The notes under the pieces are model-generated. The model had not been told where the DNA came from. It searched no databases and saw only the letters and a list, made by a program, of their open reading frames with translations. A stretch of DNA of 64,000 bases from Cognatiluteimonas weifangensis. GTDB lineage: Bacteria > Pseudomonadota > Gammaproteobacteria > Xanthomonadales > Xanthomonadaceae. Shown here one piece after another: positions 36,399 through 45,639 of the stretch (the first letter of the stretch is position 1; each line of letters opens with the position of its first letter). The DNA lies in assembly GCF_003416885.1 (NCBI RefSeq), contig NZ_QVPD01000012.1:16236-80235 (forward strand), in the 5' to 3' direction. Both the position numbers and the translations under genes were made by a program.

Positions 36399-38575
36399 AG
36401 GCTCACCAGGAAGGAGAAGAGGGTCTGCAGCGCGGAAGCGAACTGGCCGGTCAGGCGCTGCGCGACGGAGCCGTCGTTTTCGAGCGTGCGGGCGTCGTCG
36501 AACTTGCTGGCGTCCAGGTACACCTTGTGCTGCGGATCCAGCTGCACCGAGACCGCCTTGCCGTGCTTGGTCCAGGTGAAGCGCTGCCATGGCCGCGTGC
36601 CGGAAAAATGCGCGGTCGCGCGGCTGCCGTCGGCGAAGGTCACGGTCACGGTCTGCGGCACGTCGGCGCCGGCGCGGCGCACCAGCACGCTGGTGCGGTA
36701 CGGGAACGGCCCCTCGCCGGGCTTGGCTTCGGGGTGCGCCTTTTTCCACGCCGCGCGCTTGTCGGCGATGGCCTTGTCGATCGCGGCCGAGGTCAGTTCG
36801 ATGCGCCGGCCCCGGTATTGCACGTAACCCGGCTGCGGCAGCACCTCGTTGCTGCTGAAGGCGGCAATGCGGTCGTCGACCGGCTGCACGCCGTAGACCT
36901 GCTGCGCGAAGATCCGCTCCACCGTCGCGCGCTGGCCGGTGCCCTCGATCAGCGCCTGGCGCAGGTCGGCGATGCTGGGGTGGCGGAACTTCCAGCGCGC
37001 GTAGTACAGCTTGAACGCGCGCTCCAGCGCCGGCGTGCCGACCGCGGCTTCCAGGTCGCGCATCGCGGTGGCGGTGCGCGAGTACACGGTGCCGTAGCTG
37101 CCGCCGGACATCCGTTTCCAGGAGTTCTGGCCAAGCGGGTCGGCCGGGTGCTCGGTCATCGCGCCGAGCCGTTCGTAGTCGAACACCGGCAGCCGCAGGT
37201 CGATCCCGAGCGTCTTCATCAACGGCGTGCCGAGGTGGATGTCGCGTCCGGCGGCGCGCAGCATGCGCTGGTCCCAGTACTCGTTCAGACCCTCGTCGAG
37301 CATCGGCTCCTCGAATTCGTTGGAGGCGAGGATGCCGTAGAAATAGCCGTGGCCGAACTCGTGGATGGTGACGAAGTCGAGCAGGTCGCGGGTCAGGGTG
37401 CCCGGGTCGACCTTGGCGAAGCTGGAGGCGGTGAAGAAGGTCGGGTATTCCATGCCGCCGGCTTCGCCCGCGTTGTGCGGCGGAATCACCACGGTCACGG
37501 TGCGGTACGGATACGGGCCGAGCGTGCGCGAGAAGAACTCCAGCGATTGCAGCGTCGCATCCAGCGCCGGTTGGGCGTTGTGCGCGTACTCGGGCGTGTA
37601 CAGCACGCGCACCGTCACCTGCGGGCTGCCGGCGCCGTTGTAGTGGCCCACCAGCGGCCTGGCATAGCGCTTGTCGGCGGTCCAGGCGAAGTCGTGCACG
37701 TCGCCCTGGACGAAGCGGTGGGTGACCTTGCCGTCCTTTTCGACCGGGGCGCCGGTCTGTTCGCCGGTGGCGCCGACGGTGTAGCCCTTGGGCACGGTGA
37801 TGCGCACGTCGTATTCGCCGAAGTCGGCGTAGAACTCGCTGTGCGCATGGAACTCGTGCGCGTTCCAGCGCGGTGCGGTAGCGCCGCGCTCGCCAGGCAG
37901 TTCGAGCACGCCGACCTTCGGGAACCATTGCGCGACCAGGTGGAAGCTGCCGAAGTAACCGGTGCGCGCGATCACCCGCGGCAGCTGGTCGAAGAAGTCG
38001 ATGTCCAGGGTGGTGCTGGCGCCGGGTGCGACCGGCTGCGGCAGGTCCAGCCGCACCACGGTGCGGTCGGTCTTCGGGCCGCCGTCGGGTTGCACGAAAC
38101 GCCACTGCACCGGCGCGCCGCCCTGCGCCACCTTGCGCAACTGCATGTAGCCCCAGTCGCCGTCCTTGACGTCCACGCCGCTGCGGAACTTGTCATTGCC
38201 CTCGCGCAGCTCGGTCATGAAGGTGCTGCCCGGGCCCTCGAACGCATTGAGGTACAGGTGCAGGTAGACGCTGCAGACCGGCTGCGCGCTGCGGTTGCGC
38301 CAGGTCAGCTGCTGCTTGCCGGTCACGGTGTGCTTGACCGGGTCCAGGGTGGCGTCGATCGAGTAGCGGACCACGCGGTCGGACAGCGTGGCCTCGTTGC
38401 CGCGGCGCGGCCCGCCCCAGGCATCGGCTGCGCTGGGGGTGGCGACGGCGGCGGCATTGCCACCGGCCAACGGGATCGGCGCGCAAGCGGCAGGCGCGGC
38501 CGGCGCGGCGGCCAGCGCAGCCAGCGGCGACCCGGCGGTCAGCGCCCAGGCCAGAAGGATTCGCAGGTGCAACAT
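36395..38575 (-). CDS. Exported M1-family metallopeptidase
   Basis: 726 residues. Signal peptide MLHLRILLAWALTAGSPLAALAA. N-terminal beta domain (YSIDATLDPVKHTVTGKQQLTWRN), then the gluzincin core with GGMEYPTFFTASSF before the zinc site HEFGHGYFYG at about residue 404 and the third zinc ligand Glu in NEFEEP 18-19 residues on. The GxMEN exopeptidase motif is replaced by GGMEYP, so it belongs to the gluzincins annotated as M1 but with uncertain aminopeptidase activity. A long C-terminal part and the end FSFLVSL follow. Probably periplasmic. First gene of the pair with the membrane protein at 35460. Confidence 0.9.
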   Translation of the reverse strand: MLHLRILLAWALTAGSPLAALAAAPAAPAACAPIPLAGGNAAAVATPSAADAWGGPRRGNEATLSDRVVRYSIDATLDPVKHTVTGKQQLTWRNRSAQPVCSVYLHLYLNAFEGPGSTFMTELREGNDKFRSGVDVKDGDWGYMQLRKVAQGGAPVQWRFVQPDGGPKTDRTVVRLDLPQPVAPGASTTLDIDFFDQLPRVIARTGYFGSFHLVAQWFPKVGVLELPGERGATAPRWNAHEFHAHSEFYADFGEYDVRITVPKGYTVGATGEQTGAPVEKDGKVTHRFVQGDVHDFAWTADKRYARPLVGHYNGAGSPQVTVRVLYTPEYAHNAQPALDATLQSLEFFSRTLGPYPYRTVTVVIPPHNAGEAGGMEYPTFFTASSFAKVDPGTLTRDLLDFVTIHEFGHGYFYGILASNEFEEPMLDEGLNEYWDQRMLRAAGRDIHLGTPLMKTLGIDLRLPVFDYERLGAMTEHPADPLGQNSWKRMSGGSYGTVYSRTATAMRDLEAAVGTPALERAFKLYYARWKFRHPSIADLRQALIEGTGQRATVERIFAQQVYGVQPVDDRIAAFSSNEVLPQPGYVQYRGRRIELTSAAIDKAIADKRAAWKKAHPEAKPGEGPFPYRTSVLVRRAGADVPQTVTVTFADGSRATAHFSGTRPWQRFTWTKHGKAVSVQLDPQHKVYLDASKFDDARTLENDGSVAQRLTGQFASALQTLFSFLVSL

Positions 38576-38706
38576 CGGCCATTCCCCGGAGACACGAAGC
38601 TTGCAGCGTGCAACGCCCCTGCCGCGGCGGCAATCCCACTCCCGGCGGATGCGCGGCGTGCCGCGACGGGTTAAGGTTCCCGGTCCCATCGGCCCGGAGC
38701 CGCGCC

Positions 38707-39057
38707 ATGACCCACGCCGGCAGCTGCCATTGCGGCAGGATCGCCTTCACCCTGGAAGGCGAGATCCACGAGGCGATCGACTGCAACTGTTCGCTGTGCC
38801 GGCGCCGTGGCGCGCTGCTGGCGTTCTTTCCGCGCGCGGCGCTGACGCTGACCTCGCAGGAAGGCGACTGCGGCACCTATCGCTTCAATACCGAAAGGAT
38901 CGCGCACCATTTCTGCCCGACCTGCGGCATCGCGCCGTTCAGCGAAGCGGTCCACCCCAAGACCGGCGCGCCGATGGTCGCGGTCAACGTGCGCTGCCTG
39001 CCGGACGTGGACCTGGCGACGCTGCAGGTAAAGCAGGTCGACGGCGCCAGCCTGTAG
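38707..39057 (+). CDS. GFA-family (glutathione-dependent formaldehyde-activating-like) protein
   Basis: 116 residues. Zinc-binding pattern of the GFA/CENP-V fold: SCHCGRIAFTLEG, then DCNCSLCRRRGALLAFFP and HHFCPTCGIAPFSEA. The seven cysteines bind two zincs. Family name comes from Gfa, which speeds condensation of glutathione with formaldehyde, but most homologues are of unknown function. Start 38707 (MTHAGSCHCG). Divergent from the M1 peptidase gene with 131 bp between them. Confidence 0.9.
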   Translation: MTHAGSCHCGRIAFTLEGEIHEAIDCNCSLCRRRGALLAFFPRAALTLTSQEGDCGTYRFNTERIAHHFCPTCGIAPFSEAVHPKTGAPMVAVNVRCLPDVDLATLQVKQVDGASL

Positions 39058-39646
39058 CCGCGCGCCCGGGTGCCGAGCGCATGGCGCGCGGCGAGTTGTG
39101 GTCTCTCGTGATCATCCGGAATGATCCCGGGAAGGCCGTGCAGGTGCAGAGCCCCGGATGGGCCAGCGCGGAACCCTCTGCAGGGAAGCCGGCGGCCTGG
39201 GCTGTGCGGGGTGCGCCGTGAAAACATACTTTCAAGCGCGGAAATTCTGCGGAAGAAGCCGGTGGCCCGGCCTGTGCGGGACACGCCGTGAATACGTCCC
39301 TGTAGGCTCCTCGGCGGCATCCATGCCGCCGACGGTCCCGCACAGGCCGGGCCACCGGCTTCCGGGCAAGTGAGTCGGCGTGCGTGGGAACAACCAGCCG
39401 AAGCCGATTTCCCGAGTCCAGGCCATGACTCGACGTCAGGCCAGGTATCACCCGCGCCCAGACTAAAAGACAGGAGGTCGTCAGGAGGGCGCAGCACCCC
39501 CGGCCCGCCGGGCGGCGACTCCGTCCGAAGCCGATTTTCCAAGCGCAAGCCATCGATGGCTTGCGCCCCAACTTGAAGACAGGATGTCGTCAAGAGGGCG
39601 CAGCACCGCCAATCTCGCGTAGCGAACAGCGTGGGGGGGCGTGCGC
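39058..39646. repeat. Gene-free repeat cluster 2
   Basis: About 590 bp without a gene. From left to right: decayed arm-like GGAAGCCGGCGGCCTGGGCTGTGCGGGG sequence split by changes (39180-39230), the 108-bp palindromic element (39255-39362), then two copies of the AGACAGGAGGTCGTCAGGAGGGCGCAGCAC family (39458-39525 and 39568-39610), the second more decayed. The order and orientation match those of cluster 3 at 54 kb. Confidence 0.8.
39255..39362 (+). repeat. 108-bp palindromic element, copy B
   Basis: Perfect 28-bp arms at 39255-39282 and 39335-39362, with the same 52-nt centre as copies A and C, including the inner hairpin CGGCGGCAT / ATGCCGCCG. Same orientation as copy C, opposite to copy A. 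Confidence 0.9.
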
Positions 39647-39940
39647 CTAGTCTTCCTCTTCCTCGAACTCGACCAGCGCGTCGAGGTCGAACGCCAGCGC
39701 CTCGACCGCCTCGCGCACCTTGCGTGCGGTGGCTTCGTTCGGCGCCTCGACTTCGAGCTCGTGCGCATCGGGCCCGCGGATGTCGCTCAGACCCGCGGAA
39801 CTGGAGTCGGCGTCGTCCATGCGGTCCATCATGTCCGCGACTTCCTCGACGTGCTCGATCCCCTCCAGGCTCTGCAGCAGATTGATCACGGCGCGGACAT
39901 CATCTTCGCTCCCGGTCAGGCGCAGGCGCAGGGTCGGCAT
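39647..39940 (-). CDS. Small acidic protein of unknown function
   Basis: 97 residues, very acidic. Starts [38 protein letters not shown], has [25 protein letters not shown], and ends FEEEED. The start segment resembles an ACT- or ferredoxin-like beta-alpha-beta unit, but no family is certain. It is bounded by repeat cluster 2 downstream and lies 105 bp from the cyclophilin gene, on the same strand. Start at 39940 fits coding bias. Confidence 0.75.
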   Translation of the reverse strand: MPTLRLRLTGSEDDVRAVINLLQSLEGIEHVEEVADMMDRMDDADSSSAGLSDIRGPDAHELEVEAPNEATARKVREAVEALAFDLDALVEFEEEED

Positions 39941-40045
39941 GGAGGCATCTCGCGGTGGAATGCGGGGCAGCCTAGGCAGGCGCAAGCTAATGCGGCGTGA
40001 CGGACGCGGCGCCTTGCCGCGCGCTGCGCGCCCGGATGCGCGCGT

Positions 40046-41008
40046 TCATTCCGCGGCGGCGGCCGGCGGCGGCGCACGCACCGGCAGCGGCACGTTGCAC
40101 AGGTCGATGTGGCCGGCCGGAACCTTGTACCAGTCGTCGCGACGGTTGCGGCGCATCTCCACCAGTTGCGCGAACAGCGCGGTATCGGTGCGCAGCAGCT
40201 GCAGCGGCGTGCGTTGCGCTTCGGGCAGGTCGGCGGCCAGCGCGATCGATCGGATCGGCGTGCGCTGCTCGGGGTGCGCGTAGAAGCCCATCGGTGCCGG
40301 TCCGCGCGGGATCACGCTCAGCAGCTCCATGCCCTGCACGACGCGGCCGACGACGGTGATGTTGCGGTCCAGCTGCCGCGGCGACTGGCCGTCGACCACG
40401 TACAGCTCGGTACCGTTGCTGGAATCGGCGGCGACGTCGCGGCCGGCGCCCAGGGTGCCGTAGCAGTGCGCCAGCCAGGCCTGGCCGGAAGCCGGGTCGC
40501 GCGCGGCCGGGAAGCCGTCGGCGAAGCCCACTTCCGGCGCCCAGCCGTCGCGGTCGGGCAATCGGTCGAAGGCGAGGCCCTCGGAGGTGCGGGTGAATTC
40601 GGCCGGCAACTGCGGCCTGGCGCTGCCGATCGGCTTGCGCGCGGCGGCGTCCTCGGTCGGGTCGCCGAACTGGACCACGAAGTTGTCCTGCGAACGGTAG
40701 ATGCTCAACCCGTCCCAGTAGCGTTCCCGCGCCAGCGTGCGGATGTTGGCCACGTGCGCGGGGGCGAACCCGGGCGCCAGCTCGATCACCACGCGGCCGG
40801 CCGCCAGGTCCATGTACAGCGTGTTGGCCGGGTCCGGCGTGCGCCAGTCCGACGGGCTGGAGGCATCGAGCAGCTCCTGCGCCGATCTGGGCTGCGGCAC
40901 GGCTGTCGCGGCTTCGGGCGATTGCTGCGTCGCCGCCGCGCTCGGCGACAACGCCATCGCTGCCAGCGCGAGCGGCAGGGCGGACCACAGCGGGCGCAGG
41001 TTCGGCAC
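40046..41008 (-). CDS. Exported cyclophilin-type peptidyl-prolyl isomerase
   Basis: 320 residues. Signal peptide [26 protein letters not shown]. Cyclophilin core: [55 protein letters not shown], then [11 protein letters not shown] and [30 protein letters not shown]. The central insertion with [20 protein letters not shown] is longer than in a minimal cyclophilin, as in the periplasmic peptidyl-prolyl isomerases of Xanthomonadaceae. Ends in a Pro/Ala tail. The start at 41008 is set by the signal. Periplasmic protein folding is inferred. Confidence 0.92.
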   Translation of the reverse strand: MPNLRPLWSALPLALAAMALSPSAAATQQSPEAATAVPQPRSAQELLDASSPSDWRTPDPANTLYMDLAAGRVVIELAPGFAPAHVANIRTLARERYWDGLSIYRSQDNFVVQFGDPTEDAAARKPIGSARPQLPAEFTRTSEGLAFDRLPDRDGWAPEVGFADGFPAARDPASGQAWLAHCYGTLGAGRDVAADSSNGTELYVVDGQSPRQLDRNITVVGRVVQGMELLSVIPRGPAPMGFYAHPEQRTPIRSIALAADLPEAQRTPLQLLRTDTALFAQLVEMRRNRRDDWYKVPAGHIDLCNVPLPVRAPPPAAAAE

Positions 41009-41071
41009 GGGCGACTCCTTGGGCGGCGATGCACCGATTCTGGCGCAGCGCCGCCACTGTCGCCATCGCCG

Positions 41072-41275
41072 TCAGTGTCGGGTCTGCGATTTGTCGCTGC
41101 CCGATTTGCGTCCGGAGCCGGACTGCTTGCCGCCGCCGTCGCGCTTGTTGACCGTGGCCCAGGCGATGCGCTCGGCGTCTTCCCTGGAACGGCCTTCCTT
41201 CATTTCGCTCTGCTCGATGTGCCGGGCCTGGCGTTTCTGCTTGTCGGTGTAGCTGGATTTCTCGCCGCGTGGCAT
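41072..41275 (-). CDS. Small basic stress/'plasmid stabilisation'-type protein
   Basis: 67 residues, highly charged: [55 protein letters not shown]. The core [15 protein letters not shown]...G.S...[11 protein letters not shown] is a recognised short family often annotated as plasmid stabilisation protein, although no partner toxin is present. It probably acts as a DNA- or RNA-binding or stress protein; role unproven. Start 41275; a longer in-frame reading up to 41563 overlaps the padR promoter region and is not used. Confidence 0.82.
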   Translation of the reverse strand: MPRGEKSSYTDKQKRQARHIEQSEMKEGRSREDAERIAWATVNKRDGGGKQSGSGRKSGSDKSQTRH

Positions 41276-41465
41276 CTGTTTTCTCCGCGGCCGCGTGGGG
41301 GGAGCGGCCGGCGCCATCCTGGCCGCTCCGCCGTCAACCGGCGGCGATGAAACCGTAAAGCCGGTGTGGGTCGTGCCGATCGAATGCCAAGCGGGCATGA
41401 CTAGCGGCACATTCGCTATACCGAAGTTAGCAATAGCATCCCTGCAACCTGTTCGGGAGCCCGTC

Positions 41466-41885
41466 GTGGCCGCTTCCCCCGCATCGTCAGCCGCTGCCCC
41501 GGACGACCCCGACGTCGCCGGGCAGCAGCTGCGCAAGTTCCAGAAGGAGCTCAGCGCCGGCACCGTGTCGCTGGCGCTGCTGGGGGTGCTGGCTGCCGCT
41601 GCCGAGCCGATGTACGGCTATCAGATCGCCAAGCGCCTGGAGTCGGTCGGCGAGGGCGTGCTTGCCGGCAAGCAGAGCGCGCTGTATCCGGTGCTGCGCA
41701 ACCTGGAGGGGGCCGGCCTGCTGCAGAGCTTCGTCGAGCCGTCGGTTGCCGGGCCGCCGCGCCGCTACTACCGCATCACCGCCGTCGGGCGGGACGTCCT
41801 TCACGCCTGGACCCGGGCCTGGTGCGCCACCCGCGATTCCGTCGATTCCGTCCTCGATTCCGTCTCTCAGGGCCCTTCCGCATGA
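41466..41885 (+). CDS. PadR-family transcriptional regulator
   Basis: 139 residues, start GTG at 41466, supported by GGGAG at 41454-41458; an ATG at 41397 would extend it with an unconserved stretch lying over the promoter. Winged helix: KELSAGTVSLALLGVLAAAAEPMYGYQIAKRLESVG, GKQSALYPVLRNLEGAGLLQSF and RRYYRITAVGRDVLHAWTRAW. The gene overlaps the DUF1700 gene by ATGA (41882-41885), the usual PadR-DUF1700 pair. Such repressors control the operon they are in; the signal is unknown. The upstream region has the inverted GCTAT / ATAGC (41414-41437). Confidence 0.9.
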   Translation: MAASPASSAAAPDDPDVAGQQLRKFQKELSAGTVSLALLGVLAAAAEPMYGYQIAKRLESVGEGVLAGKQSALYPVLRNLEGAGLLQSFVEPSVAGPPRRYYRITAVGRDVLHAWTRAWCATRDSVDSVLDSVSQGPSA

Positions 41886-42805
41886 ACGCCATGCCCGATC
41901 CGCCGTTGCCGACCTCCATCCCCGAGTACCTGGCACGCCTGCGCGCGGCGCTGGCCGGCGCCGATCCGGCCCTGGTCCAGGACGCGCTGTACGACGCCGA
42001 GGAATACCTGCGCTCGGAGCTGGCCGAGCATCCGGAGCAGTCCGAGGCCGAAGTCATCGCCGCGGTCGCCGGCAGCTACGGCGCGCCGGACGAGGTCGCC
42101 GACATCTACCGCGACACCGAGGTCAAGGTGCAGACCGCCTTGCGCGCGCCGCCACCGCCGCCGCGCAGCTCGGCCATCGGCCGCTTCTTCGGCGTCGCCG
42201 CGGACCCGCGCACCTACGGCGCGCTGTTCTATTCGCTGCTGGCACTGGCCACCGGCATCTTCTATTTCACCTGGACGGTGACCGGGATCGCGCTGTCGCT
42301 CGGGTTGTCGGTGATCATCATCGGCATCCCGTTCGTGATCCTGTTTCTGGGTTCGGTGCGGCTGCTGGCTTTGGTCGAGGGCCGGGTCGTGGAGGTGATG
42401 CTCGGCGAACGGATGCCGCGACGGCCGCTGTACGCCGACCGCGAGCGGCCGGTGCTGGCGCGGATCGGCGGGATGTTCACCGACCCGCGCACCTGGTCCA
42501 CGCTGCTGTACCTGCTGGCGATGCTGCCGCTGGGCGTCGCCTACTTCACCATCGCGGTGACGCTGCTGGCGACCGCGCTGGGGCTGGTGGTCGCGCCGCT
42601 GCTGATCGTCTTGGGCGCCTTCGACGGCTGGTCGCTCTCCGGCGGCTGGATCGGTTACTGGGAACCGGCGACGACCCTGGGCGCATGGGAGCTGCCGATC
42701 GCCTTCGCCTGCGGCGTGCTGCTGCTGTTCGCGACCTTGCATCTGCTGCGCGGGATCGGGCGCCTGCACGGGGCGATCGCCAAGCAGTTGCTGGTGAAGG
42801 CGTAA
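41882..42805 (+). CDS. DUF1700/HAAS-type membrane protein
   Basis: 307 residues. Cytosolic N-terminal HAAS-like helical domain: SIPEYLARLRAALAGADPALVQDALYDAEEYLRSEL, SEAEVIAAVAGSYGAPDEVADIYRD. After a Pro-rich bridge come about six hydrophobic segments (FYSLLALATGIFYFTW, LSLGLSVIIIGIPFVILFLG, LLYLLAMLPLGVAYFTIAVTLLATALGLVVAP and a last one at LPIAFACGVLLLFATL). The FTDPRTWSTLLY repeat-like sequence occurs twice (residues about 108 and 200), so the two membrane parts may be internal duplicates. Always found next to PadR-like regulators; the function is unknown. Confidence 0.88.
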   Translation: MNAMPDPPLPTSIPEYLARLRAALAGADPALVQDALYDAEEYLRSELAEHPEQSEAEVIAAVAGSYGAPDEVADIYRDTEVKVQTALRAPPPPPRSSAIGRFFGVAADPRTYGALFYSLLALATGIFYFTWTVTGIALSLGLSVIIIGIPFVILFLGSVRLLALVEGRVVEVMLGERMPRRPLYADRERPVLARIGGMFTDPRTWSTLLYLLAMLPLGVAYFTIAVTLLATALGLVVAPLLIVLGAFDGWSLSGGWIGYWEPATTLGAWELPIAFACGVLLLFATLHLLRGIGRLHGAIAKQLLVKA

Positions 42806-42979
42806 CCGCCGGCCGCCTCCGGCGCGATGTGGCCCTTCTCCCGCAGGCGGGGGAAGGGCGCTGCAGCGGGAGGCCTTCACGCCGCCCGCGGGGCGCTCGG
42901 GCTGCGGAGCGTGGCGACGACCGGGGCGACGGATGCGGCCCGGACGGCTTTCCCACGCAAGCGCGGAGCCGGGCAGCGA

Positions 42980-45070
42980 TCAGTCCGGGCGCCACTCCAG
43001 CCCGACATACAGCGCACGCCCGTCGCCGGGCAGGAAGTTGCGGCCGTCCACGCCGCGGGCATCGGCGACCACGTTGGTGCTGGCGATCCAGCGGCGGTCG
43101 CCCAGGTTGCGCAGGTCGGCGAACCACTGCCAGTGGGCGCCCGCATCGCCGCCGAGCCTGAGTCCGATGGTGGCGAAGCCGGGTGCGCGGAACGTGTTGG
43201 CGTGGTCGACGTAGCCGCCGTGCGGCACCCATTCCAGGCTCGGCTCGACATGCCAGCGCGCCCCGCGCGCCCAGCGCAACGCGGCGCGCAACTGCTGCGG
43301 CGGGACGCCGGCCAGCCGGTTGTCGCCGTAGACCGGGTCGCGCTGGAAGCGGAAGTCGTTGTAGAGGTAGCTGGCCGACAGCCGCCAGGCGGGCGCGGGT
43401 GTCCACTCCACGCCGAACTCGAGGCCCTGGTGCAGGCTGCGGTCGGCGTTGACCGTGCCCAGCGGGTTGCCCTGGCCGTCGCTGAGCGCCAGCAGCTCGC
43501 CGTCGATCCGCGCGCGGTACAGCGCCAGGTCCAGCGACAGCGTTTCGCGGTGCAGGCGCAGGCCGAGTTCGGCGCTGGTCGCGCGCTGCTGGTCGACCGG
43601 GGTGACGCCCGGTCCGCCGCTGAGTTCGCCAAAGCTCGGCGGCTCGGCGCTGCGGCTGAGGTTGGCGAACAGCTGGGTGCCCTCGCCGGGCAGCCAGCGC
43701 AGCCCGAGCTTGGGACTGACGGCCGTGTAATCGACCTCGAAACTCTCGTCGCGGCCGCCGCTGATGAGCAGGTCGCGCGAGCGCCGCTCCGCGCGCAGCG
43801 CCTGCGCGCCCAGCGCCAGCGCCCAGCGTGGCGTCAGCCACAGCTGCTCCTCGACGAAGGCGCTGGTGTTGGCCGCGTGCTGGTCGAAGCGGTTGCTGGG
43901 CGCGCCGGCGCGTCCGCCGACATTGACGAAGCGTTCGTCGTCGAGGCGACCGCGCACGTGCGACATGCCCGCGACGAGGATGTGGCGCCTGCCCCCCAGC
44001 ATGCCTTCGCTGCGCCAGCGCAGGTCCAGGCCGTCGTCGCGCGAGGCCTGCTCCAGCACCTGGAAGATCGGATGGTGCAGCGACTTGTCGGAATGGAACA
44101 GCGAGAGCGTGATGCTGCCGGCGTCCGTCGGTGCCCAGGCGAGCTTGCCGGCGACGCGGTCCAGGCGGAAGTCGCGGCGCTGGTCCAGCGCGAGGTTGGC
44201 GGGCGCCGCCAGCGCCGGATCCTGCAGTGCCTCGGCCAGGGTGAGGTTGCCGGGCAGCTGCGAGCGGGTGTCGACATGGGTCAGGTACAGCCGCCCGTCG
44301 AGGCGGTCGCCGAACTGGAAGCCGGCATTGCCGGACAGGCGGTAGTTCTCCTGCACCGCGTGCGCGCGGTAGCCGTCCTGGCGCGCGCCGGTCAGGCTGA
44401 GGTAGGCGTCGGCGCGGCCGCTGCTGCCGGCCAATGCCACTTGCGCGCGGCGGCTGCCGAAGCTGCCGGCTTCCAGCCGCAGCGTGCGCGGCGCGGCGTC
44501 GTAGCCGGCGGGGGAGACGAAGTCGATCGCGCCGCCGAGGGTGGCGGCGCCGGCTTCCAGCGCGTTGGCGCCGCGCCAGATCTGGATGTAGCGCGCGGCC
44601 AGCGGCTCGATCGCCTGGAAGTCGAAACTGCCGTCGGCCAGGTTGAGCGGCACGCCATCCTGCAGCAGCGCGATGCCGCGACCGTGGAAGGTGCGTTGCA
44701 GGCCGGAACCGCGGATCGACAGCCGCGCCTCCTCGGCGCCGAAACGCGGCTGCACGAACACGCCGGCGGCGTAGCCGAGGGCGTCGGCGAGGGTGCCGAC
44801 GCGGCCGTCGCGGTAGCGTTCCGCGTCGACCAGCGCGGTGGCGCCGGCGCGCTCGTCCAGGCGTGCGCGCGCCTGCGCGAGGTCGGGGACGCTCTGCGCC
44901 AGCGGCCGCTGGCCGCGCACCTCGACGCGCTCCAGGGTGACGGCTTGTTCGGAATCGGGATCGGATGCGGGGAGAGGGTCGGCGGCCAGCGCCGCGGACG
45001 GCGGCAGCGCCAGCAGCAGCGCAACGGCCAGGCGCGACGCACGCGGCGCCGCGGGGGAGGAAAACGACAT
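42980..45070 (-). CDS. TonB-dependent outer-membrane receptor
   Basis: 696 residues. Signal peptide ending AALAADPLP; TonB-box-like VTLERVEVRGQRP; plug domain with RLSIRGSGLQRTFHGRGIALLQDGVPLNLADG and WRGANALEAGAATLGGAIDF; then a 22-strand-size barrel with ANLSRSAEPPSFGELSGG and ending GRALYVGLEWRPD. The substrate is unknown: it lacks the His-rich loop of the zinc receptor at the window start. The DUF2946 gene lies 64 bp upstream on the same strand. As DUF2946 and TonB receptors often go with copper, a metal ligand is plausible but unproven. No Fur or Zur box was seen before it. Confidence 0.9.
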   Translation of the reverse strand: MSFSSPAAPRASRLAVALLLALPPSAALAADPLPASDPDSEQAVTLERVEVRGQRPLAQSVPDLAQARARLDERAGATALVDAERYRDGRVGTLADALGYAAGVFVQPRFGAEEARLSIRGSGLQRTFHGRGIALLQDGVPLNLADGSFDFQAIEPLAARYIQIWRGANALEAGAATLGGAIDFVSPAGYDAAPRTLRLEAGSFGSRRAQVALAGSSGRADAYLSLTGARQDGYRAHAVQENYRLSGNAGFQFGDRLDGRLYLTHVDTRSQLPGNLTLAEALQDPALAAPANLALDQRRDFRLDRVAGKLAWAPTDAGSITLSLFHSDKSLHHPIFQVLEQASRDDGLDLRWRSEGMLGGRRHILVAGMSHVRGRLDDERFVNVGGRAGAPSNRFDQHAANTSAFVEEQLWLTPRWALALGAQALRAERRSRDLLISGGRDESFEVDYTAVSPKLGLRWLPGEGTQLFANLSRSAEPPSFGELSGGPGVTPVDQQRATSAELGLRLHRETLSLDLALYRARIDGELLALSDGQGNPLGTVNADRSLHQGLEFGVEWTPAPAWRLSASYLYNDFRFQRDPVYGDNRLAGVPPQQLRAALRWARGARWHVEPSLEWVPHGGYVDHANTFRAPGFATIGLRLGGDAGAHWQWFADLRNLGDRRWIASTNVVADARGVDGRNFLPGDGRALYVGLEWRPD

Positions 45071-45134
45071 GGCAAAGGCTCCGGAAACGGCACAAGGACG
45101 CGCGATGGCAGCGCGCGCAGGCAGGGCTTGTGGT

Positions 45135-45560
45135 TCAGGACGCCAGGGGCGGGCCGCGCGAACCCAGGCCGCAAGGGTGCGGAGCCTTGCGGCCGGGCGC
45201 CGATTTTCCTGTGCCAAACGCCGGTTGCGGACGCGGCAGGACGCCGGTCAGGCCGCCGGCCACCGTCAGTACGACCGCCGCCAGCAGCGGGCAGTAGGCG
45301 CACTCGTCGCCGGCATGGCCGGCGGGCGCGGGCGCGGGGTCGCCGTGGGCGCCATGTCCCCAGGACGCCGGCAGGGCGACCGTGCGCAGGCCCGCGACCG
45401 TGCACAGGGCGCTCCAAGCCGGCGACGCCAGCGCGGGGGCGGTGTCGGCGCGCGCGCCCAGCAGGCGACCGAAAGTCGGCAGCGTCGCCAGCAGCAGCAT
45501 GGCGACCAGCGCCAGCCGCGCCAGCGGGCGCTGCCAGGCCCGGGAGCGGAAGCGGATCAT
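45135..45560 (-). CDS. DUF2946 family protein
   Basis: 141 residues. N-terminal membrane helix LARLALVAMLLLATLPTFGRLL, then a His-containing segment (SWGHGAHGDP, PAGHAGDECAYCPLLA; Cys87 and Cys90), a second hydrophobic helix, and a basic tail. The CxxC with nearby His is the DUF2946 signature and suggests metal binding. These proteins often accompany copper or TonB-receptor genes in proteobacteria, as here. Start 45560 (MIRFRSRAWQ). Confidence 0.8.
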   Translation of the reverse strand: MIRFRSRAWQRPLARLALVAMLLLATLPTFGRLLGARADTAPALASPAWSALCTVAGLRTVALPASWGHGAHGDPAPAPAGHAGDECAYCPLLAAVVLTVAGGLTGVLPRPQPAFGTGKSAPGRKAPHPCGLGSRGPPLAS

Positions 45561-45639
45561 GCGGGGAGTATCCCGGCGGCCCGCGGCGGCCGCCAGTATT
45601 GGATGTGCAAAGGCCGGAGGGCGCGGTCTGCCATCGGCT

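Noticed and set aside
41276..41563. N-terminal extension of the small basic protein at 41072
   Set aside because: It would cross the padR promoter and start; the family begins at [11 protein letters not shown].
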